Assembly: GCA_005779525.1 (NCBI GenBank)
Contig: SXIZ01000316.1
Location: forward strand, 1-18,025
Origin: Methylococcaceae bacterium
GTDB lineage: Bacteria; Pseudomonadota; Gammaproteobacteria; Methylococcales; Methylomonadaceae
Direction: 5' to 3'
Length of the DNA stretch: 18,025 bases
Below, piece after piece: positions 7,184-15,351 of the stretch (the first letter of the stretch is position 1; each line of letters opens with the position of its first letter). Below the pieces are notes generated by a model, which saw nothing but the letters and a program-made list of their open reading frames with translations, ran no database searches and was not told the origin of the DNA. The translations under genes were made by a program, and so were the position numbers.

Positions 7184-8344
7184 ATGCGCAGTAGTTTTAG
7201 CATAGACAAAGTTCAATCTCCCATCATTCCAACGGTAGCTGCTTGGGTACGCGGGACACCAGGAACCTTGTCCATGGGGCAGGGCATGGTTGCGTATCCG
7301 CCGCCCTCAGAGATAATGCAAGCTTGCTGCGATTTTGGTCGAGCAGTGGGTGACCATCTCTATGGCGCAAGTTTGGGTGAGCCGCGTTTGCTTGCGGCAA
7401 TCACCGCTAAGTTGTTGGCAGAAAATGCCATCGACTGTGCTCAAGGCGCTCAAGTCATGGTCACGGCTGGGGCGAATATGGCGTTTTTGAATGTGTTATT
7501 AGCCATTTTGGATCCGGGTGATGAGGTGATTTTGCCCGTACCCTACTATTTCAATCAAGAAATGGCCATTCGTATGCTTAATGGGGTTCCGGTAACGGTG
7601 CCCACGACTGCAGATTACCAATTATGTCTGGAGGACATTAAAGCCGCAATTACACCTAAAACGCGCGCCATTCTGACAGTTTCGCCCAATAATCCCACTG
7701 GCGCCGTGTACTCTGAAGCGGATTTACGCGCTGTAAATGCCTTGTGTCGCACCCACGGGATTTATCATATCAGCGACGAAGCCTACGAATATTTTTTGTA
7801 CGATGGTGCACAGCATTTTTCTCCCGGCAGTATTCCTGGAGCAGCTGCACATACGATTTCTTTATATTCTTTATCAAAAGCTTATGGATTTGCAAGTTGG
7901 CGTATCGGTTATGCAGTCGTACCAGAAGCGTTAATTCCGGCGTTATTAAAAGTACAAGATACTAACTTGATAGCTCCTCCACTGATTACGCAAGCAGCTG
8001 CACTGGCGGCATTGGATGTGGGTTCGTCGTATTGTAAAGTGCAGTTACAAAAACTTGAGCAGCAGCGCGCTCAGGTATTAAACAGCCTGCACAGCAGTAA
8101 ATTGCTATTCCCTATGGCGCAGACCCAAGGGGCATTTTATCAATTTGTGCGTTTAAAAACTGAGCGTAATGATCTCGAATTAGTGCGCTTATTAATTCAA
8201 GAGTATAAAGTTGCGGCCATTCCAGGATGCGCCTTTGGCATGCATGATGACGTTTATCTCCGCATTTCCTATGGCATGTTGGCTCGTGAATGCATGCAAT
8301 TGGCGATGGCTCGCTTGTTAAAAGGCTTGGAGCAATTGTGTTAA
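7184..8344 (+). CDS. PLP-dependent class I/II aminotransferase
   Basis: 386 aa, standard length for fold-type I aminotransferases of the aspartate-aminotransferase superfamily. Cofactor and substrate residues are all visible: AGAN (95-98) in the phosphate-binding turn, Tyr121/Tyr122, SPNNPTG (167-173, Asn170), ISDEAYEYF (196-204, Asp198 contacting the pyridine nitrogen), SLSKAYGFASWRIGY (229-243) with Schiff-base Lys232 and Arg240, and YLRISYG (358-364) with Arg360 for the substrate carboxylate. It should transfer an amino group between an amino acid and a 2-oxo acid in the cytosol. The amino-acid specificity cannot be told from sequence, and aspartate, aromatic or methionine-type activities are all possible. 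It starts 90 bp after tusA. An AGGA lies 11-12 nt before the ATG, a rather long spacing. No biosynthetic partner is adjacent. Confidence 0.88.
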   Translation: MRSSFSIDKVQSPIIPTVAAWVRGTPGTLSMGQGMVAYPPPSEIMQACCDFGRAVGDHLYGASLGEPRLLAAITAKLLAENAIDCAQGAQVMVTAGANMAFLNVLLAILDPGDEVILPVPYYFNQEMAIRMLNGVPVTVPTTADYQLCLEDIKAAITPKTRAILTVSPNNPTGAVYSEADLRAVNALCRTHGIYHISDEAYEYFLYDGAQHFSPGSIPGAAAHTISLYSLSKAYGFASWRIGYAVVPEALIPALLKVQDTNLIAPPLITQAAALAALDVGSSYCKVQLQKLEQQRAQVLNSLHSSKLLFPMAQTQGAFYQFVRLKTERNDLELVRLLIQEYKVAAIPGCAFGMHDDVYLRISYGMLARECMQLAMARLLKGLEQLC

Positions 8345-8378
8345 GCCGCTAGCAGCAAATAAATTAGCGGTTGCTTAA
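8341..8378 (+). terminator. Candidate terminator hairpin after the aminotransferase gene
   Basis: CCGCTA (8346-8351) pairs perfectly with TAGCGG (8365-8370). An outer TTAAG (8341-8345) can pair with CTTAA (8374-8378) across a 3-nt bulge. The hairpin begins at the stop codon and is followed by GTTTTGG, only a short T-run, so termination would be weak. Confidence 0.4.
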
Positions 8379-8446
8379 GTTTTGGTATTGCAGGTTGCCA
8401 ATGCTGGGATAGACTGAATGCAATTCATCTGAACTTAAAAAGTAGC

Positions 8447-9829
8447 ATGGCAGAGTATCAAAAATCATTGTTTATCTTTCGTCGCGATTTACGCGTAGTT
8501 GATAATACCGCGTTACTCGCGGCCGTAAACAACTCTAAGTCAGTAATTCCTTGCTTTATATTTGATCCTCGACAAATTGCGCCGCACCCTTATCAGAGCC
8601 AAACTGGTTTAAGTTTTATGTTGCAAGCATTGCAAGATCTTGCACAACAATTGGCGCAAATGGGCGCAGGTTTAAATATTTTCCATGAAGCTCCGGAGGA
8701 TATTGTGTCGCGTTTAATAGCAGAGCACGGTGTGGATGCCTTGTTTTTTAATCGTGATTATTCAACCTTTAGTCGACAACGTGATTTTCAATTAGCTGAA
8801 ATAGCTCAATCCCAGGGTGTGGCTGTGCATTATTTGCCGGATGCGTTGCTGACTGAACCGGAGCAAGCGCTAAAGCCTGATCAATCGCCCTATCATGTGT
8901 TTACGCCATTTTATAAAAACGCGGCAAAATTTTCGGTAGCTTTGCCACAAGCGCTCGCTAGCGCTAATTTTATACAACTTGCTGAGTCTTTAAGTTTAGA
9001 TAAAGTGGCGGCTGAGCTTTCGCCCAAGCTAAATGCCAATTATCCTGGCGGTCGGCAAGCTGCTTTGCATATTTTGGAAAATTTAAGCACCTATGCCAGT
9101 TATCAAGAAAATCGTGATTTTCCGGCTTTGGCGGGAACGACTTGTTTATCAGCGCATTTGAAATTTGGCACCTGCTCGGTGCGTGAAGTCTATCATGCCA
9201 TCGTGCGGCAGTTGGGATCGAGTCATTCACTGTTACGGCAGTTGTATTGGCGAGATTTTTTTACTCACATTGCTTATCACTATCCCAAAGTATTTGGGCA
9301 TGCTTTTATCGAAAAATTTGATCAAATTGCTTGGAAAAACGATACCGCAGAATTTGAACGCTGGCGCACAGGGTGTACGGGGTTTCCGATTGTGGATGCT
9401 GGGATGCGAGAATTAAACGCTACCGGATTTATGCATAATCGGGTGCGTATGATCACCGCCTCGTTTTTGGTCAAAGATTTATTAATTAGCTGGCGTTGGG
9501 GTGAACGCTATTTTGCGCAAAAATTGTTGGACTACGATCCCTGTGTTAATAATGGTAATTGGCAATGGGCGGCTTCAACGGGTTGCGATGCTCAGCCTTA
9601 TTTTAGAATTTTCAATCCCTGGTTACAGCAGCAAAAATTTGACCCGGAGTGTCACTATATTTATCGCTGGATTCCTGAGCTTAAGCCTTTTAGCCCGAAA
9701 CAGATTCATGCGTGGGAGGCCAGTCCGCAGCCCGGTGAGTATCCTCAGCCTATGTTGCTGCATGCGCTCGCTAGCCAGCGAGCGAAATCGCTGTTTAAAG
9801 CTCAAACCAGTATTGAGCCCTTGGCCTAA
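8447..9829 (+). CDS. phrB: Deoxyribodipyrimidine photolyase (cryptochrome/photolyase family)
   Basis: 460 aa, typical for class I photolyases (E. coli PhrB 472). The N-terminal antenna-cofactor domain begins with FIFRRDLRVVDNTAL (9-23). The C-terminal FAD domain carries QLYWRDFF (265-272), TGCTGFPIVDAGMRELNATG (308-327), MHNRVRMITASFLVKDLL (329-346), SWRWGERYF (348-356) and NNGNWQWAASTGCDAQPYFR (368-387), which includes the tryptophans used in electron transfer to FAD. The enzyme binds cyclobutane pyrimidine dimers in DNA and splits them with blue or near-UV light. All signature residues appear present, so I favour an active CPD photolyase over a cryptochrome. The antenna pigment (methenyl-THF or deazaflavin) is not clear from sequence. 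It follows the aminotransferase by 102 bp and is followed by a terminator-like hairpin. Confidence 0.93.
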   Translation: MAEYQKSLFIFRRDLRVVDNTALLAAVNNSKSVIPCFIFDPRQIAPHPYQSQTGLSFMLQALQDLAQQLAQMGAGLNIFHEAPEDIVSRLIAEHGVDALFFNRDYSTFSRQRDFQLAEIAQSQGVAVHYLPDALLTEPEQALKPDQSPYHVFTPFYKNAAKFSVALPQALASANFIQLAESLSLDKVAAELSPKLNANYPGGRQAALHILENLSTYASYQENRDFPALAGTTCLSAHLKFGTCSVREVYHAIVRQLGSSHSLLRQLYWRDFFTHIAYHYPKVFGHAFIEKFDQIAWKNDTAEFERWRTGCTGFPIVDAGMRELNATGFMHNRVRMITASFLVKDLLISWRWGERYFAQKLLDYDPCVNNGNWQWAASTGCDAQPYFRIFNPWLQQQKFDPECHYIYRWIPELKPFSPKQIHAWEASPQPGEYPQPMLLHALASQRAKSLFKAQTSIEPLA

Positions 9830-9834
9830 TCTGG

Positions 9835-9870
9835 AAGACCTGAAAGAAAAAAGGGTTGCCCGTCTTTTTT
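9835..9870 (+). terminator. Candidate intrinsic terminator after phrB
   Basis: GGG (9853-9855) and CCC (9859-9861) close a tight loop. An A-run upstream (9847-9852) faces TTTTTT (9865-9870) across a short bulge, and outer AAGAC (9835-9839) can pair with GTCTT (9862-9866) as an alternative fold. The six-T end is right for an intrinsic terminator. The A-run/T-run symmetry means it could also act on the minus strand. Confidence 0.5.
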
Positions 9871-9913
9871 GATTCATCGTAGAATGCCAGTTTGCGATTA
9901 ATTCGGAGTTGTT

Positions 9914-10465
9914 ATGTCTGAGGGTGTATGGTTCAGAACAGGTGAAGCTACAGTATTTTCTAGTGATGGACAGGGTACTGATGCGATGCCAGAAATTTTA
10001 ATTGGCGATGTTCGCGGTCCTGCTGGACATGCATTCGCTAACTTGATGGGACAAACCGAAGGGCATACGCGCATGTTTGCTATCCGGGCCTGTAATCAAC
10101 AAGTGCGTCCGGCCACGATTATGGTGCCAAAAGTCACTATTAAATCAGCGGCGTATGTGAATTTATTTGGTGGTCCCGTACAGTCGGCTGTCGCGGATGC
10201 GGTGCTCGATAGCGTTATCTCTGGGGTCATTCCTAAAGAACATGCCAATGATATTTGCATTATCGCTATGATTTGGATTGCACCCGAATGCGCAACTAAT
10301 CCCGATTTAGACCGTAAAGATTTATATCGAACCAATTACGAAGCGATGAAATTGGCGATTCAGCGTGCTATGACCAATTCACCCAGTATCGATAAATTAA
10401 TCGCAAACCGTCATAAAATTGTGCATGAAATGTACGATCCAGAAACGGGCGAATCGCAATGGTAA
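9914..10465 (+). CDS. Formaldehyde-activating enzyme (Fae) paralogue
   Basis: 183 aa, slightly longer than canonical Fae (about 170). Fae condenses formaldehyde with tetrahydromethanopterin. Family segments seen: GEATVF (10-15), EILIGDVRGPAGHAFANLM (27-45), RPATIMVPKVTIK (65-77), FGGPVQSAVADAVLDSVISG (80-99) with IPKEHANDI, and TNYEAMKLAIQRAM. The odd point is at Met25: aligned by eye on GEA and the ILIG strand, canonical Fae has its proposed catalytic His (His17 in the Methylorubrum extorquens enzyme) there, followed by Ile-Asp, while this protein has Met-Pro-Glu. It also carries a short insertion (about ECATNPDLDRKD) before the last conserved block. It therefore resembles Fae2/Fae3-type homologues of methylotrophs whose role is unsettled. 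A GGAG site lies 5 nt before the ATG. It stands alone between phrB and dusB. The alignment was done from memory. Confidence 0.9.
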   Translation: MSEGVWFRTGEATVFSSDGQGTDAMPEILIGDVRGPAGHAFANLMGQTEGHTRMFAIRACNQQVRPATIMVPKVTIKSAAYVNLFGGPVQSAVADAVLDSVISGVIPKEHANDICIIAMIWIAPECATNPDLDRKDLYRTNYEAMKLAIQRAMTNSPSIDKLIANRHKIVHEMYDPETGESQW

Positions 10466-10541
10466 GTGGCTAATGCGTGCTCTTGAGTCGCTGATGAAAT
10501 TTTGCAACTCAATTCTCGCTTAAATGCTACTTAGTTTAGTG

Positions 10542-10561
10542 AGGTACGCAACTGCGTACCT
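10542..10561. repeat. Perfect 8-bp inverted repeat in the fae-like/dusB gap
   Basis: AGGTACGC (10542-10549) and GCGTACCT (10554-10561) flank the 4-nt loop AACT. The stem is strong but the downstream sequence TCAGTTAATACTTT lacks a tight T-run. It could be a weak terminator for the Fae paralogue or a palindromic protein-binding site. The rest of the 222-bp gap shows nothing else clear. Confidence 0.45.
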
Positions 10562-10687
10562 TCAGTTAATACTTTAATTCGTTTGATATTCAGTACCTTG
10601 CTGTGATCTTATCCTAACTTCACGTCACTCGCTTGCTGAGGTTTAGCATGCTCTCGCTGCATTTTTTTCTGTCAATTTTAACTGCGC

Positions 10688-11656
10688 ATGCAAATAGGCC
10701 AATACACTTTACCCAATAACATTATTCTTGCCCCTATGGCAGGAATTACTGATTTACCGTTTAGGCGCTTATGCCATCAACATGGTGCGGGCTTAACTAT
10801 ATCTGAGATGGTCGCTTCCAACCCTGACTTAGGGCAGCATCGCACCACTTTATTAAAGGCAGATTTTACCGATCTTGCGGGCATTCGGAGTGTGCAGATT
10901 TTAGGTAACAATCCACAGTTGATGGCTGAAGCGGCCTATGTGAATGAGCAACGCGGCGCGCAAATTATTGACATTAACATGGGCTGTCCTGCCAAAAAAG
11001 TCTGCACCCAAGCCGCAGGATCTGCTTTAATGAAAGACGAAGATTTAGTCAAACGCATTTTGGATAAAGTGGTTAACGCGGTGTCGGTGCCTGTAACCCT
11101 AAAAATTCGCACGGGCTGGGATTTGCAAAATAAAAATGCACCTTTAATTGCTAAGATTGCTGAAGCTGCTGGAATCGCCGCGTTAACGATACATGGTCGT
11201 ACGCGTGCATGTAAATTTATGGGGACCGCTGAGTACGCCACGATTCGCACGATCAAACAGCACAGTAACATTCCGGTGATCGCAAATGGCGATATCGATA
11301 GTCCAGAAAAGGCATTATCGGTGTTGCAGGAAACGCAGGCAGACGCCCTGATGATTGGTCGAGCTGCGCAGGGAAATCCTTGGATTTTCGAGCAGATCAA
11401 TGCTTTTTTAAGTACTGGCAAGCGCTTAGCGATGCCAGATTCTAATGAGATACAGTTCACACTTTTGCAGCACCTGGAACAGCTTTATCTTTTCTACGGC
11501 AAGAGTAGAGGTGTTAAAATAGCGCGCAAGCACATTGATTGGTACTTAAAGCATATGGCAGTCTACGCTACACTTCCAAGAACACCAATATATCAAGCGG
11601 AACATCCCGAGCAGCAGGTGGCCGCCGTGAATAACGTCTTTACTTATTTTAAATAA
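10688..11656 (+). CDS. dusB: tRNA-dihydrouridine synthase B
   Basis: 322 aa, matching E. coli DusB in length and pattern. The FMN-dependent TIM barrel shows the N-terminal LAPMAGITDLPFRRL (14-28), NMGCPAKKVC (97-106) with catalytic Cys100, LKIRTGW (138-144) with Lys139, TIHGRTRACKF (167-177) with His169 contacting FMN, NGDIDSPEKA (200-209) and MIGRAAQGNPWIF (222-234). The HGRTRAC form is typical of the DusB subgroup. The C-terminal helical domain (about 250-322) binds tRNA. It reduces a D-loop uridine (U17 in E. coli) to dihydrouridine using NADPH. The start fits the family N-terminus although no good ribosome site is seen. Its stop is 16 bp before fis, the classic dusB-fis operon pair in gammaproteobacteria, where the tandem arrangement lets dusB influence fis expression. 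Confidence 0.95.
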   Translation: MQIGQYTLPNNIILAPMAGITDLPFRRLCHQHGAGLTISEMVASNPDLGQHRTTLLKADFTDLAGIRSVQILGNNPQLMAEAAYVNEQRGAQIIDINMGCPAKKVCTQAAGSALMKDEDLVKRILDKVVNAVSVPVTLKIRTGWDLQNKNAPLIAKIAEAAGIAALTIHGRTRACKFMGTAEYATIRTIKQHSNIPVIANGDIDSPEKALSVLQETQADALMIGRAAQGNPWIFEQINAFLSTGKRLAMPDSNEIQFTLLQHLEQLYLFYGKSRGVKIARKHIDWYLKHMAVYATLPRTPIYQAEHPEQQVAAVNNVFTYFK

Positions 11657-11672
11657 CGATTCAGCAGTTACT

Positions 11673-11957
11673 ATGGAAGCTAATCCTAAAAAGGACACCA
11701 GCGTGTCAGCAATTTCTATACCCTGTAATACTGTCACTTTGTCAGCGCATGTTAAGCAGGCTGTTGATGACTATTTTGCACAATTAAATGGACATGCGGC
11801 AGCCGATTTGTACGCGATGGTGCTGAGCGAAGTTGAAAAACCCTTACTCGAAACCGCGTTGTATCATTCCGGTCAAAATCAAACCAAAGCCGCAAAGGCT
11901 TTAGGCTTAAGCCGTAGTACTTTGCGTAAAAAACTTGAGCTGTACGGTCTATCTTAA
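11673..11957 (+). CDS. fis: Nucleoid-associated DNA-binding protein Fis
   Basis: 94 aa from the ATG (E. coli Fis 98). The dimerisation core is recognisable (VKQAVDDYFAQLNG 27-40, DLYAMVLSEVEKPLLETAL 45-63), followed by the C-terminal helix-turn-helix GQNQTKAAKALGLSRSTLRK (67-86) and KLELYGLS. Fis bends DNA and regulates rRNA/tRNA promoters, recombination and nucleoid structure. The start is uncertain: the ATG at 11673 has no ribosome site, while an in-frame GTG at 11703 is preceded by AAGGA about 8 nt upstream and would give an 84-aa protein that keeps the whole core. Coupled translation from dusB, 16 bp upstream, could serve the ATG. It is followed 30 bp later by purH. Confidence 0.93.
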   Translation: MEANPKKDTSVSAISIPCNTVTLSAHVKQAVDDYFAQLNGHAAADLYAMVLSEVEKPLLETALYHSGQNQTKAAKALGLSRSTLRKKLELYGLS

Positions 11958-11987
11958 CCACGACAAAGAAATTTTTTAGAGGAAAAT

Positions 11988-13547
11988 ATGCGTAAAAAAA
12001 TCTCCCGTGCGCTGGTCAGCGTTTCGGATAAAGCAGGTATTGTGGAATTTTGTTCGCAATTAACTCAATTAGGGATTGAAATTTTATCCACGGGGGGGAC
12101 CTATAAATTACTCACTGAGCATGGCTTGGTTGCGACTGAGGTTTCTGAGTACACTGGTTTTCCAGAAATGATGGATGGTCGAGTCAAAACCCTGCATCCT
12201 AAAATTCATGGCGGAATTCTGGGCCGACGCGGAATCGATGATGCGGTGATGAGTGCGCATGGCATTCAAATGATTGATATGGTAGTGGTGAATCTCTATC
12301 CATTCTCGCAAACTATTGCAAAACCAGATTGCGACTTAGAAACTGCGATAGAAAATATTGATATTGGCGGGCCGACGATGATCCGGGCGGCTGCGAAAAA
12401 TCATCAAGATGTGGCTGTGGTGGTTGATCCTGCGGATTACGCGGACATCATAGCGCAATTGCAGCAAAATCAAGGAGCGTTGGAGCACGCCACGCGCTTT
12501 AACTTGGCGGTCAAATGTTTCGCACATACTGCAAATTATGATACCGCAATTAGCGTGTACTTAGCTAAAGTACAAACTGTTGGCTTTCCGCAAACCTTAA
12601 ATCTGCAATTTGAGCATGTGCAAGATATGCGTTACGGGGAGAATCCACACCAGCAAGCCGCGTTTTACCGGGAAAAAAATCCTGAATCTGGCACGGTGGC
12701 GGCTGCGACGCAAGTGCAGGGTAAAGAATTATCCTACAATAATATCGCCGATACCGATGCAGCTTTAGAGTGTGTAAAAGCGTTCAGCGAACAACCCGCG
12801 TGTGTCATCGTCAAGCATGCTAATCCCTGTGGTGTGGCCGTGGGTAAATCGCTTTGGGAGGCTTATGATTTAGCTTACCAAACTGATCCTACTTCTGCTT
12901 TTGGCGGAATTATTGCGTTTAATCAAGCCTTAGACGCAGAAACTGCGGCTGAAATTATCAAACGCCAGTTTGTAGAAGTGATCGTGGCACCTAGTATTGC
13001 CGCTGAAGCTAAACAAGTTTTAAGTGCTAAGACCAATATCCGCGTTTTAGAATGTGGTCAGTGGGGGCTGACTCCCAGTGCTGTTTTGGATTACAAACGT
13101 GTTGGTGGAGGTTTGTTAGTGCAAGATAAAGATGTTGCTGATCTGTTGCCCGCAGATTTGCGCGTTGTAACTCAGCGTCAGCCGAGTGCATCCGAAATGC
13201 AAGATTTGTTATTTGCATGGAAAGTGGCTAAATTCGTTAAATCTAATGCGATTGTGTATGCTAAAAATCTAAGAACCATTGGTGTGGGTGCAGGTCAAAT
13301 GAGCCGCGTGTATTCTGCTAAAATTGCAGGCATTAAAGCCGCCGATGAAAATTTGGAAGTTGCAGGTTCTGCGATGGCGTCAGATGCATTTTTTCCATTC
13401 CGCGATGGTATTGATTCTGCAGCGCAAGCTGGAATCCTAGCGGTGATCCAACCCGGTGGTTCAGTGCGTGATGAGGAAGTCATCGCAGCAGCCAATGAAC
13501 ACGGTATGGCCATGGTATTTACTGGCATGCGGCATTTCAGACATTAA
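11988..13547 (+). CDS. purH: Bifunctional AICAR transformylase / IMP cyclohydrolase
   Basis: 519 aa (E. coli 529). The N-terminal MGS-like cyclohydrolase domain has ALVSVSDKAG (8-17), LSTGGTYK (33-40), PEMMDGRVKTLHPKIHGGIL (59-78), NLYPF (102-106) and IDIGGPTMIRAAAKN (124-138). The AICAR-transformylase part has RYGENPHQ (215-222), YNNIADTDAA (250-259), VKHANPCGVA (275-284) with Lys276-His277, and SAFGGIIAFN (303-312). The last residues MAMVFTGMRHFRH are the usual end. It formylates AICAR with 10-formyl-THF and closes the ring to IMP, the last two steps of purine synthesis. Translation starts after GAGG 7 nt before the ATG. It is 30 bp after fis and probably co-transcribed with dusB-fis, an order also found in Pseudomonas. 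Confidence 0.97.
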   Translation: MRKKISRALVSVSDKAGIVEFCSQLTQLGIEILSTGGTYKLLTEHGLVATEVSEYTGFPEMMDGRVKTLHPKIHGGILGRRGIDDAVMSAHGIQMIDMVVVNLYPFSQTIAKPDCDLETAIENIDIGGPTMIRAAAKNHQDVAVVVDPADYADIIAQLQQNQGALEHATRFNLAVKCFAHTANYDTAISVYLAKVQTVGFPQTLNLQFEHVQDMRYGENPHQQAAFYREKNPESGTVAAATQVQGKELSYNNIADTDAALECVKAFSEQPACVIVKHANPCGVAVGKSLWEAYDLAYQTDPTSAFGGIIAFNQALDAETAAEIIKRQFVEVIVAPSIAAEAKQVLSAKTNIRVLECGQWGLTPSAVLDYKRVGGGLLVQDKDVADLLPADLRVVTQRQPSASEMQDLLFAWKVAKFVKSNAIVYAKNLRTIGVGAGQMSRVYSAKIAGIKAADENLEVAGSAMASDAFFPFRDGIDSAAQAGILAVIQPGGSVRDEEVIAAANEHGMAMVFTGMRHFRH

Positions 13548-13756
13548 TTTAGCAACTGACTGGATTACATTTACTTTCACAGCGCGATCAGGGCTGAATC
13601 TGCGTGTTTAGTGCCTTCAACAGTGTGTTTTGTCAGGATCAGCATTGCAGTCAGTTTATGGCTTGCACTTCCTGGAGAGCGACTGTAAATGATAGTGCGG
13701 GTGCTTTTAGTGTTAGATATTTTTAGATTGCGATAGCAGATTTTACAAGAGATAGT

Positions 13757-15031
13757 ATGAAAATTTTAATCGTTGGTAGTGGTGGACGCGAGCATGCTTT
13801 AGCATGGAAAGTTAGACAATCTCAGCAAGTTGAGAGCGTCTATGTGGCTCCAGGGAATGCAGGTACGGCTATAGAGCCGGGTATTATTAACCTAGACATT
13901 CCCGCAGAGGCGATTACTGAACTGCTTAACTTTGCATTACGTGAGCACATCGACTTGACCATTGTCGGCCCAGAGGCGCCTTTGGTGGCGGGGATTGTCG
14001 ATCAATTCAGTGCCGCGGGTTTAAAGTGCTTTGGTCCTAGCGCGCAAGCGGCTCAGCTTGAGGGTTCCAAAGCTTTCAGTAAGGAGTTTATGATCCGGCA
14101 TCATATCCCCACTGCTGAATTTCAAACTTTTACCGCTGTTCAACCTGCCATTGCGTATATTCAAAGCAAAGGCGCGCCCATTGTGGTCAAGGCGGACGGT
14201 TTGGCAGCGGGCAAAGGCGTTATTGTCGCCCAAACTGAAGCTGAGGCGATTGCCGCCGTGGAAGACATGCTGTCAGGAAATAGCTTTGGTGTCGCGGGAA
14301 GCCGAGTTGTAATCGAAGAGTTTTTACAGGGGGAGGAAGCGAGTTTTATCGTGATGGCCGATGGCATCCAAGCGTTACCCATGGCGACATCGCAAGATCA
14401 TAAGGCGCGCGATAACGGCGATCAAGGCCCGAATACGGGTGGGATGGGGGCTTATTCACCTGCGCCCGTGGTCACTGCAGAAATTCATGCCAAGGTAATG
14501 CAAGAGGTGATTTATCCCACCTTAAAAGGTATGCTAGCGGATGGCATTCGTTATAGTGGTTTTTTATATGCTGGGCTGATGATTTCACCTGCGGGCCAAA
14601 TTAAGGTTTTAGAATTTAATTGCCGCTTTGGTGATCCCGAAACCCAGCCGATAATGTTACGCTTGCAATCAGATTTAGTAGAACTCTGTCTGGCCGCTTT
14701 GCAAGGGACTTTAGAACAGACTCCAAGTCAGTGGGATCCCCGTCCAGCGCTAGGTGTAGTGCTCGCCGCAGATGGTTACCCTGATGCCTATACTAAAGGG
14801 ATAGCATTACCGGATTTTAGTGCTTTAAATACGGCGACTAGTAAAGTATTCCACGCTGGGACTCAAAGCAAAAACGGTGTAGTGACTAGCACGGGCGGGC
14901 GGGTATTGTGCGCTTGTGGTTTAGGTGACAACTTACAAGCAGCGCAGCAGCAAGCCTATGATGTGTGTGCAAAAATTCAAACTCCAGGCTTGTTTTATCG
15001 CACCGATATTGGATTTAAAGCACTGCGTTAA
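13757..15031 (+). CDS. purD: Phosphoribosylamine-glycine ligase (GAR synthetase)
   Basis: 424 aa, near E. coli PurD (429). Seen in order: N-terminal VGSGGREHALAWK (6-18), GPEAPLVAGI (71-80), GPSAQAAQLEGSKAFSK (93-109), the ATP-grasp loop VVKADGLAAGKGV (143-155), DHKARDNGDQGPNTGGMGAY (214-233), and EFNCRFGDPETQ (286-297), whose acidic residues bind Mg-ATP. It joins glycine to 5-phosphoribosylamine, the second step of purine synthesis. It follows purH on the same strand but with a 209-bp gap in which I see no terminator or clear promoter, so it may have its own promoter. A weak AAGAGA ribosome site precedes the ATG. Confidence 0.97.
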   Translation: MKILIVGSGGREHALAWKVRQSQQVESVYVAPGNAGTAIEPGIINLDIPAEAITELLNFALREHIDLTIVGPEAPLVAGIVDQFSAAGLKCFGPSAQAAQLEGSKAFSKEFMIRHHIPTAEFQTFTAVQPAIAYIQSKGAPIVVKADGLAAGKGVIVAQTEAEAIAAVEDMLSGNSFGVAGSRVVIEEFLQGEEASFIVMADGIQALPMATSQDHKARDNGDQGPNTGGMGAYSPAPVVTAEIHAKVMQEVIYPTLKGMLADGIRYSGFLYAGLMISPAGQIKVLEFNCRFGDPETQPIMLRLQSDLVELCLAALQGTLEQTPSQWDPRPALGVVLAADGYPDAYTKGIALPDFSALNTATSKVFHAGTQSKNGVVTSTGGRVLCACGLGDNLQAAQQQAYDVCAKIQTPGLFYRTDIGFKALR

Positions 15032-15082
15032 GTCTAGAGCAACGCGATTTTATGTCATCAATAAAAATTTTGTGAGTACCAC

Positions 15083-15099
15083 GGGGCTGTTTACACCCC
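15083..15099 (+). terminator. Weak purD terminator candidate
   Basis: GGGG (15083-15086) pairs with CCCC (15096-15099), with an inner TG/CA pair around a TTTA loop and a one-base bulge. It is 51 bp after the purD stop. The sequence after it is AAAACTGGC and then TTTT, not an immediate T-run. Confidence 0.3.
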
Positions 15100-15183
15100 A
15101 AAACTGGCTTTTAATTAGCGTGTAGATCTTGTTCGCTACAACGTAGAATTGCGTTGCTACAGCGCTATTGAACCTTCCATATA

Positions 15184-15227
15184 CCATTACCTTAAGCCGC
15201 AGACATTGGTCGTGCTTAAGGTGATGG
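15184..15227 (+). repeat. 14-bp stem-loop in the folP leader
   Basis: CCATTACCTTAAGC (15184-15197) pairs with GCTTAAGGTGATGG (15214-15227): 13 Watson-Crick pairs and one U-G. The 16-nt loop can form a further GAC/GTC stem (15202-15204 with 15209-15211). No T-run follows. It lies about 125 nt before the folP ATG. It could be a purD transcript end, a leader element or a dispersed palindrome. Confidence 0.6.
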
Positions 15228-15351
15228 CCTTGCTGCAATGAAGTTGCTATATCTTCGCTTTCTTGCTATTTTCTGTGACCAGCAGACTTAAGCATTGCTT
15301 CGGGTTGTCGGCGTATTATGTAGTTCAGATACTTTAGGAGTTAATCACAAG

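Larger units (their letters stand above)
15032..15351 (+). other. 320-bp purD-folP intergenic region / folP leader
   Basis: No protein or known RNA is recognised. It holds two hairpins, entered separately, and the folP ribosome site AGGAG (15336-15340). A TTG-started extension of folP from 15295 would encode 19 residues without the family pattern and is not favoured. Confidence 0.5.

Noticed and set aside
10936..11460. 174-aa minus-strand open frame
   Set aside because: It lies entirely antisense to dusB, whose protein has every family motif. The frame has no recognisable domain.
15295..15351. TTG-started N-terminal extension of folP
   Set aside because: The 19 extra residues do not match dihydropteroate synthases, and the ATG at 15352 has its own AGGAG.
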